Of a stretch of 41,653 nucleotides of DNA, positions 15,675-23,215 are shown piece after piece. The DNA comes from DATACN01 sp038215095 (lineage in GTDB: Bacteria > Actinomycetota > Thermoleophilia > Solirubrobacterales > Thermoleophilaceae). Numbering within the stretch: position 1 is the first letter of the stretch; the number at the start of each line of letters is the position of its first letter. The stretch covers positions 1 to 41,653 of the forward strand of contig JBBQRG010000017.1 in assembly GCA_038215095.1 (NCBI GenBank), in the 5' to 3' direction. The translations under genes were made by a program, and so were the position numbers. Below the pieces are notes generated by a model. That model worked only from the letters and a program-made list of their open reading frames with translations, did not search any database and had not been told where the DNA came from.

Positions 15675-16688
15675 CTAGAGCGCGCTCTGCAGCAGCTTCA
15701 GCAGGTCTTCCTGCGAGGGCCGCGGCTCGGGCGTGGCCTGCAGGCCGGGATGGCCCTGCACCATCTCGGCGATCTCCGGCAGCTGGCCCGGCTCGACTCC
15801 CAGCGTCGACAGCCGCGTGTGGCCCGAGCGCCCCGCGAGCCTGGCGATCAGCGCCGCAGCGGCCCCGGCCTCCCCCACCGGGTCGCCCATCGCCTCAGCC
15901 AGCGCGCCGAGCTGCCCCGGCGCCCGCGTGGCCATCAGGCGCGCGAAGTGCGGCAGCATCACCGCGTTCGTCTCGGCGTGGGGAGAGCCACTCACGCGGA
16001 CGATCGTCTGGCAGGTGGCGTGGTGGATCGCGAGGCCGGTCGAGCCCACGGCGAAGCCGGCCAGGATGGCGGCGAGGGCGAGCGCGGGCCGGTCCGCCTC
16101 GGCGCCGGTCAGCCCGAACGAGATCAGCCTGGCGGCCTCGAGCGCGGCCAGCTCGGCGACCGGGTTGGCCATCGGCGTGTAGAGCGACTCCGTGGCGTGC
16201 GCCAGCGCGTTCATCGCGCTGGCGGCCAGCTGCGGCTCGGGCTGCGAGGCCATCAGCTCGGGGTCGGCGATCACCAGCTCGGGCCGCGTCAGGCGCGCGT
16301 TCTGGACCCCGGCCGGCTGGCGGTGGCTGCCGGACATAGGCGACCCCGACAGCGTGGTGGGCACCGCGGCGCTGCGCCCGCCCGGGATGGCGCCCGCGAG
16401 CGCCTTGGCCGTATCGATGACGCGGCCGCCGCCCAGCGCCACTAGCGGCCGCGCGGCCACGCCCTCCAGCAGCTCGGCGGAGATCTCGTCCACCTTGCCC
16501 GGGCGCACGTGCAGGACCTCGCTCGCCCGCTGCTCGAGCCCCGGCCAGTGCTCCTGTGCACGCTCGGTCGTGAGCAGCACGTAGTCCTGGAAGCCGCGCT
16601 CGGCGAGCAGGTCCGGCGCCTCCTCGACCACGCGCGGGCCGAAGCGGACAAGGCGCTCGTGGTCCCTCCAGCTGAAGTCGTGGCTCAC
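15675..16688 (-). CDS. Iron-containing alcohol dehydrogenase family, maleylacetate reductase-like
   Basis: NAD(P)H-dependent oxidoreductase of 337 residues. Family marks: GGGRVIDTAKALAG (dinucleotide site) near 95, VPTTLSGSPMSGS near 117, MNALAHATESLY near 158, and AIHHATCQ with SPHAETNAVMLPH near 218-246. Asn where Fe-alcohol dehydrogenases have Asp (NALAHA) and the HHxxC...PHAETNAVxLPH pattern point to maleylacetate reductases, which close aromatic-ring degradation by making 3-oxoadipate. No ring-cleavage gene is present. The GTG start overlaps the leuA stop (GTGA), so it is expressed with leuA. Another reductase activity on a keto acid is possible; the physiological role is unknown. Confidence 0.82.
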   Translation of the reverse strand: MSHDFSWRDHERLVRFGPRVVEEAPDLLAERGFQDYVLLTTERAQEHWPGLEQRASEVLHVRPGKVDEISAELLEGVAARPLVALGGGRVIDTAKALAGAIPGGRSAAVPTTLSGSPMSGSHRQPAGVQNARLTRPELVIADPELMASQPEPQLAASAMNALAHATESLYTPMANPVAELAALEAARLISFGLTGAEADRPALALAAILAGFAVGSTGLAIHHATCQTIVRVSGSPHAETNAVMLPHFARLMATRAPGQLGALAEAMGDPVGEAGAAAALIARLAGRSGHTRLSTLGVEPGQLPEIAEMVQGHPGLQATPEPRPSQEDLLKLLQSAL

Positions 16689-18262
16689 GGAGTCGGTGTC
16701 TGCTGCGCCTCGCGCTCGAGGTGGTGCTCCGCCTCGGCGGACGCCGACTCGCCGAGCGCATTCGAGATCGCCCTCAGGTAGGCCTTGCCGGACGCCTCGA
16801 GGATGTCCGTGGAGTAGCCGACGCCCTGCGCCAGGCGCCCGCCCAGCTCGAGCAGCACCGACACCTCCCCCATCGCGTCGCGGCCGCCGGTGACGGCGCT
16901 CACGTGGTACTCCTTCAGGCGCGCCTCGCGGCCCACGGCCATGTTCAAGGCGCTGAAGAACGCGTCGATCGGGCCGTCGCCGGTGAAGCTGCCCTCGGAC
17001 ATGCCGCCGCCCGGGCCCTTCACCCGGACCCTGGCCAGCGGCGCGCGGCCCGACGAGGCCTCGACGTCGAAGGACTCGAGCTCGTATGCCGTCGGCGACT
17101 GCTTCATCTCGTCCGAGACGATCGCCTCCAGGTCGAGCGCCGTGACCTTCTTCTTCTTGTCCGCGACCGCCTTGAAGCGCTTGAACGCCGCGTTGAGGGC
17201 CGCGCCGTCGACCTGGAAGCCCAGCTCCTCGAGCGCCTTTCGCAGCGCGTGGCGGCCGGAGTGCTTGCCCAGCACGATCGAGTTCTGCTCGAGGCCGATC
17301 GTGGTCGCGTCCATGATCTCGTACGTGGTGCGTTCCTTGAGCACGCCGTCCTGGTGGATGCCGGCCTCGTGCGCGAACGCGTTGCGGCCCACGATCGCCT
17401 TGTTCGGCTGCACCGGGTAGCCCGTCAGCCGCGACACGAGCCGCGAGGTGCGCGCGATCTCCGTGGTGTTCGCCCCGGTCCAGAGCCCGGCGGTCTGCTC
17501 GCGGGTGTGCAGCAGCATGATCACTTCCTCGATAGAGGCGTTCCCGGCGCGCTCGCCGATGCCGTTGATGGCGCCCTCGATCTGGCGGCAGCCGGCCTGC
17601 AGGCCGGCGAGCGAGTTCGCCACAGCCAGGCCGAGGTCGTCGTGGCAGTGCACCGACAGCGTCACGTCGCGCAGGCCGGGCACCAGCTCGTACAGGCGGC
17701 CGAACATCTCCGCGTACTCGTGGGGCATCGTGTAGCCCACGGTGTCGGGCACGTTGATCGTGGTCGCGCCCTCGTCGAGCGCGATCTGGATGACTTCGGC
17801 CATGAACTCGATGTCCGAGCGCGAGCCGTCCTCGGGCGAGAACTCCACGTCCTCGGTGTACTGGCGCGCCTGCGCCACGGCCGCCCGAGCCTGGCCCTTC
17901 ACGTCCTCGCGCGTGGTCTGAAGCTTGCGCTCGATGTGGATGTCGCTGGTGGCGATGAACGTGTGGATGCGCTTGCGCTCGGCGTCCTTGACCGCGTTCC
18001 AGGCGGCGTCGATGTCTTGCACCGACGTGCGCGCCAGGCCGCAGATCACGGGGCCCTCGACCTTGCGCGCGATCGCCTGCACCGATTCGAAGTCGCCCGG
18101 CGAGGTGATCGGGAAGCCCGCCTCGATCACGTCCACCCCGAGCCGCGCCAGCTGATGGGCTATCTCGAGCTTCTCCTGCTTGTTCAGCGAGATGCCCGGC
18201 GACTGCTCGCCGTCGCGCAGCGTGGTGTCGAAGATCTTTACTCGGGCGGCGTCGTCTCTCAT
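16685..18262 (-). CDS. leuA: 2-Isopropylmalate synthase
   Basis: First committed step of leucine synthesis: condenses 2-oxoisovalerate with acetyl-CoA; usually feedback-inhibited by leucine. The 525 residues start with VKIFDTTLRDGEQSPGISL, carry the metal-binding HCHDDLGLAVANS near 205, NGIGERAGNASIEE, and the subdomain FAHEAGIHQDGVLK. A C-terminal LeuA dimer/regulatory domain spans about 375-510. This is the bacterial type (LeuA1), not the longer mycobacterial form. I choose ATG 18262, preceded by the purine-rich GAAGGAAGAAG; an open upstream stretch of 20 codons is not needed. A leucine-rich leader peptide and possible alternative RNA pairings sit directly in front, implying ribosome-mediated control. 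The dehydrogenase gene is coupled to its 3' end. Confidence 0.96.
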   Translation of the reverse strand: MRDDAARVKIFDTTLRDGEQSPGISLNKQEKLEIAHQLARLGVDVIEAGFPITSPGDFESVQAIARKVEGPVICGLARTSVQDIDAAWNAVKDAERKRIHTFIATSDIHIERKLQTTREDVKGQARAAVAQARQYTEDVEFSPEDGSRSDIEFMAEVIQIALDEGATTINVPDTVGYTMPHEYAEMFGRLYELVPGLRDVTLSVHCHDDLGLAVANSLAGLQAGCRQIEGAINGIGERAGNASIEEVIMLLHTREQTAGLWTGANTTEIARTSRLVSRLTGYPVQPNKAIVGRNAFAHEAGIHQDGVLKERTTYEIMDATTIGLEQNSIVLGKHSGRHALRKALEELGFQVDGAALNAAFKRFKAVADKKKKVTALDLEAIVSDEMKQSPTAYELESFDVEASSGRAPLARVRVKGPGGGMSEGSFTGDGPIDAFFSALNMAVGREARLKEYHVSAVTGGRDAMGEVSVLLELGGRLAQGVGYSTDILEASGKAYLRAISNALGESASAEAEHHLEREAQQTPTP

Positions 18263-18263
18263 T

Positions 18264-18348
18264 GCTTCTTCCTTCTGTCTCGAACCTTGTTCTCCCGTTG
18301 GCTTGCGGCTAGCGGCCGCCACGCGTTATTCCCCCCGAGGGGGGAGAA
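18264..18348 (-). promoter_or_regulatory. leuA attenuator region: competing RNA pairings and leuA ribosome binding site
   Basis: Three elements are visible on the minus strand. (1) A C6/G6 inverted repeat at 18331-18344 over the leader's last codons, with a two-base centre, so four or five pairs at most form. (2) TTCTCCC at 18342-18348, inside the leucine codons, is exactly complementary to GGGAGAA at 18290-18296. (3) The leuA Shine-Dalgarno GAAGGAAGAAGC (18264-18275) is largely complementary to the same pyrimidine tract. A ribosome stalled on leucine codons would cover that tract and free the downstream purines. Whether this controls termination or translation is not clear, as no T-run terminator is seen. 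Confidence 0.5.
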
Positions 18349-18382
18349 GCAGGAGAAGTCGAAGCTCGAGCAGGGACGACAC
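18326..18382 (-). CDS. leuA leader peptide, 18 aa with eight leucines
   Basis: The minus-strand reading frame gives MSSLLELRLLLLLPPRGE then TAA: Leu at positions 4, 5, 7 and 9-13. It starts at a GTG nine bases behind a TAGACT box, so the transcript may begin at or next to the GTG (leaderless), and it ends 63 bases before the leuA ATG. Eight leucines in eighteen codons, five of them consecutive, directly ahead of a leucine biosynthetic gene is the hallmark of ribosome-mediated attenuation, described for leuA in actinobacteria and enterobacteria. The leucine codons are mixed CTG, CTC and CTT, with the CTT codons unusual for this GC-rich genome. The start codon is the least certain part. Confidence 0.8.
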   Translation of the reverse strand: MSSLLELRLLLLLPPRGE

Positions 18383-18391
18383 GCTCCGCCC

Positions 18392-18397
18392 AGTCTA
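18392..18397 (-). promoter_or_regulatory. Possible -10 box of the leuA transcript
   Basis: TAGACT on the minus strand, overlapping the stop codon of the OsmC gene, with nine bases to the leader-peptide GTG. No convincing -35 hexamer is seen 16-18 bases upstream. Spacing suits a leaderless start at or near the GTG. Confidence 0.35.
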
Positions 18398-18901
18398 CGG
18401 GGTTCGCCGCAGCTCGGTGGTCATTCGCGGCCGGCCGGTCAGCGTCTGGAGCACCGTGCAGTAGCGCTCGGTGCGGCTCATGAGCTTCTCGAGCTGCTCC
18501 TCGCTCGCGTCCGGGGCATCGATCTCGAAGCGCGTCCTGATCTCGGAGAAGCCCACCTCGGCCTCGGGGTCGAGCCCGAGCGTGCCGCGCAGGTCCAGGT
18601 CCCCCTCCACGACCACCTCGATCTTGCGGGTGGGCACGCCCGTGCTGGTGGCCACCATCTGGCAGGTGAGCTGGGCACACGCCGCCAGCGCACCCAGCAG
18701 CAGGTCGCCGGAGCAGGCCGCGGTCCCGGCACCGCCCACGCCGCTATGGGCCTGGGCCTCGTACACGGCCCGGCCGAGGTCCACGCTGCAGCCGATCGGC
18801 TGGTCGCCCTCCGACCCGCGAGCCGTCAGGGTGATGCGAGCCGCCTCGGGCTCTCCCCTGTAGCGCTCCTTCAGCGGCGCCTGGTGCTCGCGCAGGTCCA
18901 T
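18395..18901 (-). CDS. OsmC/Ohr-family protein
   Basis: OsmC-type protein of 168 residues, a family of thiol peroxidases that reduce organic hydroperoxides. The first reactive-type cysteine lies in the long helix ACSGDLLLGALAACAQLTCQ (Cys75 probably corresponds), the second is Cys148 in RTERYCTVLQTL, which matches the usual OsmC pair. The strand VVVEGDLDLRGTLGL lies between them. An arginine early in the chain (RITLTARG) is consistent with the catalytic Arg-Glu arrangement. Extra cysteines 63 and 80 are unusual. The ATG shares one base with the serA stop (TAATG), so it is coupled to serA. The gene stands between serine and leucine genes without an evident metabolic link. Confidence 0.85.
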   Translation of the reverse strand: MDLREHQAPLKERYRGEPEAARITLTARGSEGDQPIGCSVDLGRAVYEAQAHSGVGGAGTAACSGDLLLGALAACAQLTCQMVATSTGVPTRKIEVVVEGDLDLRGTLGLDPEAEVGFSEIRTRFEIDAPDASEEQLEKLMSRTERYCTVLQTLTGRPRMTTELRRTP

Positions 18902-20493
18902 TACAGGCTGATCGCCCGACCCGCGACGAAGCCCTCGGCTGAGCCGATCCGCTCCACCACGTCCTGGGGAATCGGGGCGTCGGCGGTGACCACCATCGCC
19001 GCCTCGTCGCCGTCGTCCGGGCGCCTGCCCACCGCCGCCGAGACGATGTTGATGCCGGCATCACCGAGCGCCGTGCCCACCCTGCCGAGCATGCCGGGAA
19101 GGTCGCGGTAGCGGAACACCGCCAAGTGCTGCTCGAGCTGCACGTTGAAGCGCGAGCCCCATGCCTCCAGCAGGTGCGGCCGGTGGCGCTGGCCCAGCGT
19201 GGTGCCCACCACGCTTGTGCTCTTGCCGCCGCTGACGACGTTGACCCGCACCAGGTCGGTGAAGTCGCGCGCGTTCGCGGTGCTGGTGTGCGACACGGTG
19301 ATGCCGCGCTGCTCGGCCACCGAGGTGGCGTTCACGTCGTTCACCTCTTCTTCGGTGTGGCCGCTCAGCGCCCCCTTCAGCACCTGGACGGTGAGCAGCC
19401 GCGTGTCGCGCTCGGCGATGCGGCCGCGGTACTCCACCTCGATCGCGTCCACCGAGGTGCCCTCGGCCAGCGCAACCCCGATGCGGCCGAGCGCCAGGCT
19501 GAGCGGCAGGAACGGCCCCAGCGCCTCGAAGTCCTCGGGCGCGACGGCGGGGACGTTCACCGCGCTCGTGACCACACCGCCCGTGAGCGCCGCCACGACC
19601 TGCTCGGCGGCCTGGTAGCCGGCGCGGTCGGTGGCCTCGGCCGTCGAGGCGCCCAGGTGTGGCGTGACCACGACGTTGGGATACCTGAACAGCGGGTGGT
19701 CCGTGACCGGCTCCTCGCGGAACACGTCGAGGGCTGCGCCGGCCACCTTGCCGGAGTCGAGCGCGTCCTGGAGCGCCTGGTCCACCAGCAGCGGCCCGCG
19801 CGCCACGTTGATCACGCGCACGCCGTCCTTCATCTTCGAGAAGGCGCCGGCGTCGAGCCAGTCGCTGGTCTCGGGGGTGTTCGGCAGGTGGATGGTGATG
19901 AAGTCGGCGCTCTCGTACAGCTCGTCCGAGCTTGCTGCGCGCTCCACGCCGAGCTCGCGGAAGCGCTCCTCCGCCACGTAGGCGTCGAAGGCCACCACGC
20001 GCATGCCGAAGCCGAGCGCGCGCTGGGCCACGAGCTGGCCGATGCGCCCGAAGCCGAGCACGCCGAGCACCTTGTCGTTCAGCTCCACCCCGCTGAACTT
20101 CGAGCGGTCCCAGGAGCCGCCGGTGAGCGAGCCGTGGGCCTGGGCCACGTTGCGCGCCAGCGCCAGCAGCATCGCCATGGTGTGCTCCGCTGCGGTGATC
20201 ACGTTCGACTGCGGCGCGTTGGCCACCACCACGCCGCGCTGGGTGGCGGCGTCCACGTCCACGTTGTCGACGCCGACACCGGCCCGCCCCACCGCCTTGA
20301 GGTTCGTCGCCTTCGCGAGCAGGTCGGCGTTCAGCTTGGTTGCCGAGCGGATCAGGATGCCGTCGAACTCGCCGATGCGCCGCTCGAGCTCGGCGTCCTC
20401 CCAGCCGGTGCCCAGCTCGACCTCGAAGCCGGCGTCCCGCAGGAGCTGCACCCCGGGCTCTCCGATCTTCTCGGCGACGAGGACCCGTGTCAT
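18901..20493 (-). CDS. serA: D-3-phosphoglycerate dehydrogenase, long form with ASB and ACT domains
   Basis: First step of phosphoserine-route serine synthesis: NAD-dependent oxidation of 3-phosphoglycerate. The 530 residues have a split substrate domain (1-95 and 285-310), a Rossmann domain with GVLGFGRIGQLVAQRALGFG near 145-165 and the Asp of VVAFDAY, catalytic Arg in NVARGPLLV and His in TPHLGASTAEA. An allosteric substrate-binding domain (about 320-450) and a C-terminal ACT domain (about 455-530) follow, as in the mycobacterial enzyme, which is inhibited by serine. The ATG at 20493 makes an ATGA overlap with serC; an open antisense-like extension upstream is disregarded. Confidence 0.96.
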   Translation of the reverse strand: MTRVLVAEKIGEPGVQLLRDAGFEVELGTGWEDAELERRIGEFDGILIRSATKLNADLLAKATNLKAVGRAGVGVDNVDVDAATQRGVVVANAPQSNVITAAEHTMAMLLALARNVAQAHGSLTGGSWDRSKFSGVELNDKVLGVLGFGRIGQLVAQRALGFGMRVVAFDAYVAEERFRELGVERAASSDELYESADFITIHLPNTPETSDWLDAGAFSKMKDGVRVINVARGPLLVDQALQDALDSGKVAGAALDVFREEPVTDHPLFRYPNVVVTPHLGASTAEATDRAGYQAAEQVVAALTGGVVTSAVNVPAVAPEDFEALGPFLPLSLALGRIGVALAEGTSVDAIEVEYRGRIAERDTRLLTVQVLKGALSGHTEEEVNDVNATSVAEQRGITVSHTSTANARDFTDLVRVNVVSGGKSTSVVGTTLGQRHRPHLLEAWGSRFNVQLEQHLAVFRYRDLPGMLGRVGTALGDAGINIVSAAVGRRPDDGDEAAMVVTADAPIPQDVVERIGSAEGFVAGRAISL

Positions 20494-21614
20494 GCCATGC
20501 GCTCCACGACGAAGTCGATGCAGGCGGTGAGCGCCCGCACGTCGTCCGGCTCGACGGCCGGGAACATCCCAATCCGCAGCTGGTTGCGCCCGAGCTTGCG
20601 GTAGGGCTCGGTGTCCACGATGCCATTGGCGCGGAGGGCCGCCGCCACGGCCGCGGCGTCCACGCTGTCGTCGAAGTCGATGGTGCCCACCACCAGCGAG
20701 CGCTTGGCCGGATCGGCGACGAACGGGGTGGCGTACTCCGCCCCGTCGGCCCATCCGTAGAGATGGTCGGAGGACTCGCGCGTGCGGGCGACGCAGAAGT
20801 CCTCGAGCCCGCCGCCGTCGAGCATCCAGTCGAGCTGGTCGGCGAGCAGCCACACGGTGGCCACGGCCGGCGTGTTGTAGGTCTGGTCCTTGCGGGAGTT
20901 CTCGAGCGCGGTCTGGAGCGAGAGCGATTCGGGGATCCACCGCTCGGCGCCGGCCACCTCCTCGATCCGCTCGATCGCGGCAGGGCTGAGCGCTGCGAGC
21001 CAGAGGCCGCCGTCGGCCGCGAACGCCTTCTGCGGCGCGAAGTAGTAGACGTCGGCGGCCGAGGCATCGAGCGGCAGGCCTCCGGCGCCGGAGGTCGCGT
21101 CGATGAGCACCAGTGCATCGCCGGCGGGGCGGCTGACCGGCACCATCACCCCGGTGGAGGTCTCGTTGTGCGCCCAGGCCACGACGTCCGCCGAGGGGTC
21201 CGAGGTGGGCGCCGGCGCGTCGCCGGGATCCGCGCTCACGATCACCGGGTCGGCGAGGAACGGAGCGCCGGCGGCGACGTTGGCAAACTTCGAAGAGAAC
21301 TCGCCGTAGGTGAGATGCAGCGAGCGCTCGCGGATGAGCCCGGCGGCCAGGCCGTCCCAGAGCGCGGTCGTGCCGCCGTTGCCGAGCACCACCTCGTAGC
21401 CGTCGGGCAGGCCAAGGAGGAGCCGGAGACCCTCACGAACGCGGCCGACGAGCGCCTTTACCGGCTCCTGGCGGTGTGACGTTCCCATCACGGCCGCACC
21501 TTCGGTCGCGAGCCTCGCGAGCGCCTCCGGGCGCACCTTCGAGGGCCCGCAGCCGAAGCGGCCGTCCGCGGGCTTCAAGTCTTGCGGGATCTCCAGCGTG
21601 GCTATCGAGCTCAT
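20490..21614 (-). CDS. serC: Phosphoserine aminotransferase (mycobacterial type)
   Basis: PLP enzyme that turns 3-phosphohydroxypyruvate into phosphoserine using glutamate. The 374 residues start LKPADGRFGCGPSKVRPEAL and include MGTSHRQEPVK, GNGGTTALWDGL, HNETSTGV, and APQKAFAADGG with the Schiff-base lysine. The pattern and length match the actinobacterial SerC subgroup, distinct from the enterobacterial one. GGGAG lies nine bases ahead of the ATG. The 91-base gap upstream could contain a promoter, but I see no clear hexamers. It is followed by serA with an ATGA overlap; serB is not in the window. Confidence 0.95.
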   Translation of the reverse strand: MSSIATLEIPQDLKPADGRFGCGPSKVRPEALARLATEGAAVMGTSHRQEPVKALVGRVREGLRLLLGLPDGYEVVLGNGGTTALWDGLAAGLIRERSLHLTYGEFSSKFANVAAGAPFLADPVIVSADPGDAPAPTSDPSADVVAWAHNETSTGVMVPVSRPAGDALVLIDATSGAGGLPLDASAADVYYFAPQKAFAADGGLWLAALSPAAIERIEEVAGAERWIPESLSLQTALENSRKDQTYNTPAVATVWLLADQLDWMLDGGGLEDFCVARTRESSDHLYGWADGAEYATPFVADPAKRSLVVGTIDFDDSVDAAAVAAALRANGIVDTEPYRKLGRNQLRIGMFPAVEPDDVRALTACIDFVVERMA

Positions 21615-21705
21615 GGGCTACGGCTCCCGATCGGGGTCGTACTGCTTGTGCCCAGGCGCGCGGCGGAAGTCCTGCGCCGTCGCTCCCCGGTGGTCAGTTC
21701 CACCC

Positions 21706-22200
21706 TTACGCCAGTTGCGACGGACTGACGAGGATACAGAGCGCGACCAGCATCGCCGAGGTGGACTCGAAGCCGTCGCCGCCACCGCCGTTGTGGTGGT
21801 GAAGCGAGCTGTCGCTGAAGACGCCGATCACGAGCAGGATCGCGACCACGACTGCGATCAACGACAGCACCAGGACGATGATCCCGATCACGAAGCCGGC
21901 CTGTGCCAAGCCGGCGTGCTTGCGGGTGCGCCCCTCACGGACCGCCCGCTTGCCCTTGCGCGAGTAGTGGATCGCGAAGGGCGAGGCGATCAGCGTGAGC
22001 ACGCCCAGGAAGCCGAAGGACATCACGAGCAGCGCGGCCGAGACCACGGAGGTCACGAAGCCCGCCACCGCGGCGCCGTTGTCGGGCTCGAGGACCGCGG
22101 CCGGTGACTGCCACACCGGTTGGACCGGCGGCGGTGCGGCGCTCAGCTTGGGTTCGGGCCCCTGGGGCTGCGGGGGCAGGAACGCGCTGCCGCCCTCCAC
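21706..22200 (-). CDS. DUF4190-like small membrane protein
   Basis: Membrane protein of 164 residues. A proline-rich cytoplasmic N-terminus (about 1-42) leads to two or three hydrophobic segments. VAGFVTSVVSAALLVMSFGFLGVLTLIASPFAIHY has ends typical of DUF4190 (AVAGFV to PFAIHYS), then a basic loop with RKGKRAVREGRTRK, then AQAGFVIGIIVLV to ILLVIGVF. The alternation of small residues with a conserved basic linker is the DUF4190 signature. A third hydrophobic stretch closes the chain (SAMLVALCILVSP). It starts at GTG one base after the ilvC stop. Nothing in the sequence ties it to branched-chain amino acids. Function is unknown. Confidence 0.7.
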   Translation of the reverse strand: MEGGSAFLPPQPQGPEPKLSAAPPPVQPVWQSPAAVLEPDNGAAVAGFVTSVVSAALLVMSFGFLGVLTLIASPFAIHYSRKGKRAVREGRTRKHAGLAQAGFVIGIIVLVLSLIAVVVAILLVIGVFSDSSLHHHNGGGGDGFESTSAMLVALCILVSPSQLA

Positions 22201-22201
22201 G

Positions 22202-23191
22202 TCAGAACTCGGTGTCGATCCAGTCCATCATCGAGCGCAGCTCCTTGCCCTCGCGCTCGACCTGGTGCCCCTGCTGCTCCTTGCGCATGCGCTGGAAGTT
22301 CTCCTGCCCTGCCTGGTTCTCGGCGATCCACTCGCGAGCGAACTCGCCCGACTGGATCTCGTCGAGGATCTGGCGCATGGCGAGGCGGGTGTGGTCGTCC
22401 ACGACCCGCTTGCCGCGGGTGAGGTCCCCGTACTCGGCCGTGTTCGAGATCGAGTAGCGCATGCCCGTGATGCCCTTCTCGTACATCAGGTCAACGATCA
22501 GCTTGAGCTCGTGCAGGCACTCGAAGTACGCCAGGCGCGAGTCGTAACCGGCGTCCACGAGCGTCTCATAGCCGGCCCGCACCAGCTCGGTCACGCCGCC
22601 GCAGAGCACTGCCTGCTCGCCGAACAGATCGGTCTCGGTCTCGTCCTTGAAGGTGGTCTCGATCACGCCCGCGCGGGTGCAGCCGATGCCCTTCGCGTAG
22701 GCCAGCACCATGTCGTGAGCGTTGCCGCTGGCGTCCTGGTGGATCGCCACGAGGCCCGGAACGCCGTTCTTCTCCAGGAACTGGCGCCGCACCAGGTGGC
22801 CGGGCCCCTTCGGCGCGACCATGCCCACGTCCACCTCGGGGCCGGGGTCGATCTGGCCGAAGTGGATCGAGAAGCCGTGGGCGAACATCAGCAGGTTGCC
22901 GGGCGCGATCCCGTCGCTGATCTCCGACTCCCAGACCTCCGCCTGCTTCTCGTCGGGCAGCAGCACCATCACCACGTCGCCGAGGCTGGCGGCGTCGGCG
23001 ACCGACTCCACGCGCAGGCCGTCGGAGCGGGCCTTGTCGACCGACTCGGAGCCCTCGCGCAGGCCGACGAGCACGTCGACGCCGGAGTCCTTCAGGTTGA
23101 GGGCGTGGGCGTGTCCCTGCGAGCCGAAGCCGAGGATCGCCACCTTGCGGCCGCTAAGGCGCTCGAGGTCTGCGTCGCTGTCGTAGATCAC
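22202..23191 (-). CDS. ilvC: Ketol-acid reductoisomerase, class I
   Basis: Second common step of valine and isoleucine synthesis: Mg-dependent alkyl migration and NADPH reduction of acetolactate and acetohydroxybutyrate. The 329-residue size is that of the short class I enzyme. Features: GFGSQGHAHALNLKDSG near 21-37, the cofactor loop LREGSES whose Arg and Ser favour NADPH, VAPKGPGHLVR near 125, the metal ligands in FGEQAVLCGG and in the C-terminal knot region CLHELKLIVDLMYEKG, then SISNTAEYG. The GTG start 24 bases behind menE has no Shine-Dalgarno. ilvB and ilvN are 9 kb away on the same strand, so the pathway is split by the menaquinone genes. Confidence 0.97.
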   Translation of the reverse strand: MIYDSDADLERLSGRKVAILGFGSQGHAHALNLKDSGVDVLVGLREGSESVDKARSDGLRVESVADAASLGDVVMVLLPDEKQAEVWESEISDGIAPGNLLMFAHGFSIHFGQIDPGPEVDVGMVAPKGPGHLVRRQFLEKNGVPGLVAIHQDASGNAHDMVLAYAKGIGCTRAGVIETTFKDETETDLFGEQAVLCGGVTELVRAGYETLVDAGYDSRLAYFECLHELKLIVDLMYEKGITGMRYSISNTAEYGDLTRGKRVVDDHTRLAMRQILDEIQSGEFAREWIAENQAGQENFQRMRKEQQGHQVEREGKELRSMMDWIDTEF

Positions 23192-23215
23192 GGGCGGAGA
23201 CTCTAGTCGCCGCTC

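Noticed and set aside
16685..18322. leuA start at ATG 18322, adding 20 residues
   Set aside because: The added part (AASRKPTGEQGSRQ) is not like LeuA and would overlap the leader-peptide stop; ATG 18262 has a good ribosome site.
18331..18344. C6/G6 repeat as a stand-alone rho-independent terminator
   Set aside because: The two-base centre leaves a short stem, and no T-run follows; it is treated as part of the leader structure.
16721..19111. Plus-strand open frame of nearly 800 codons opposite leuA, OsmC and serA
   Set aside because: Shadow frame. The minus-strand genes have intact catalytic motifs; the plus frame has none.
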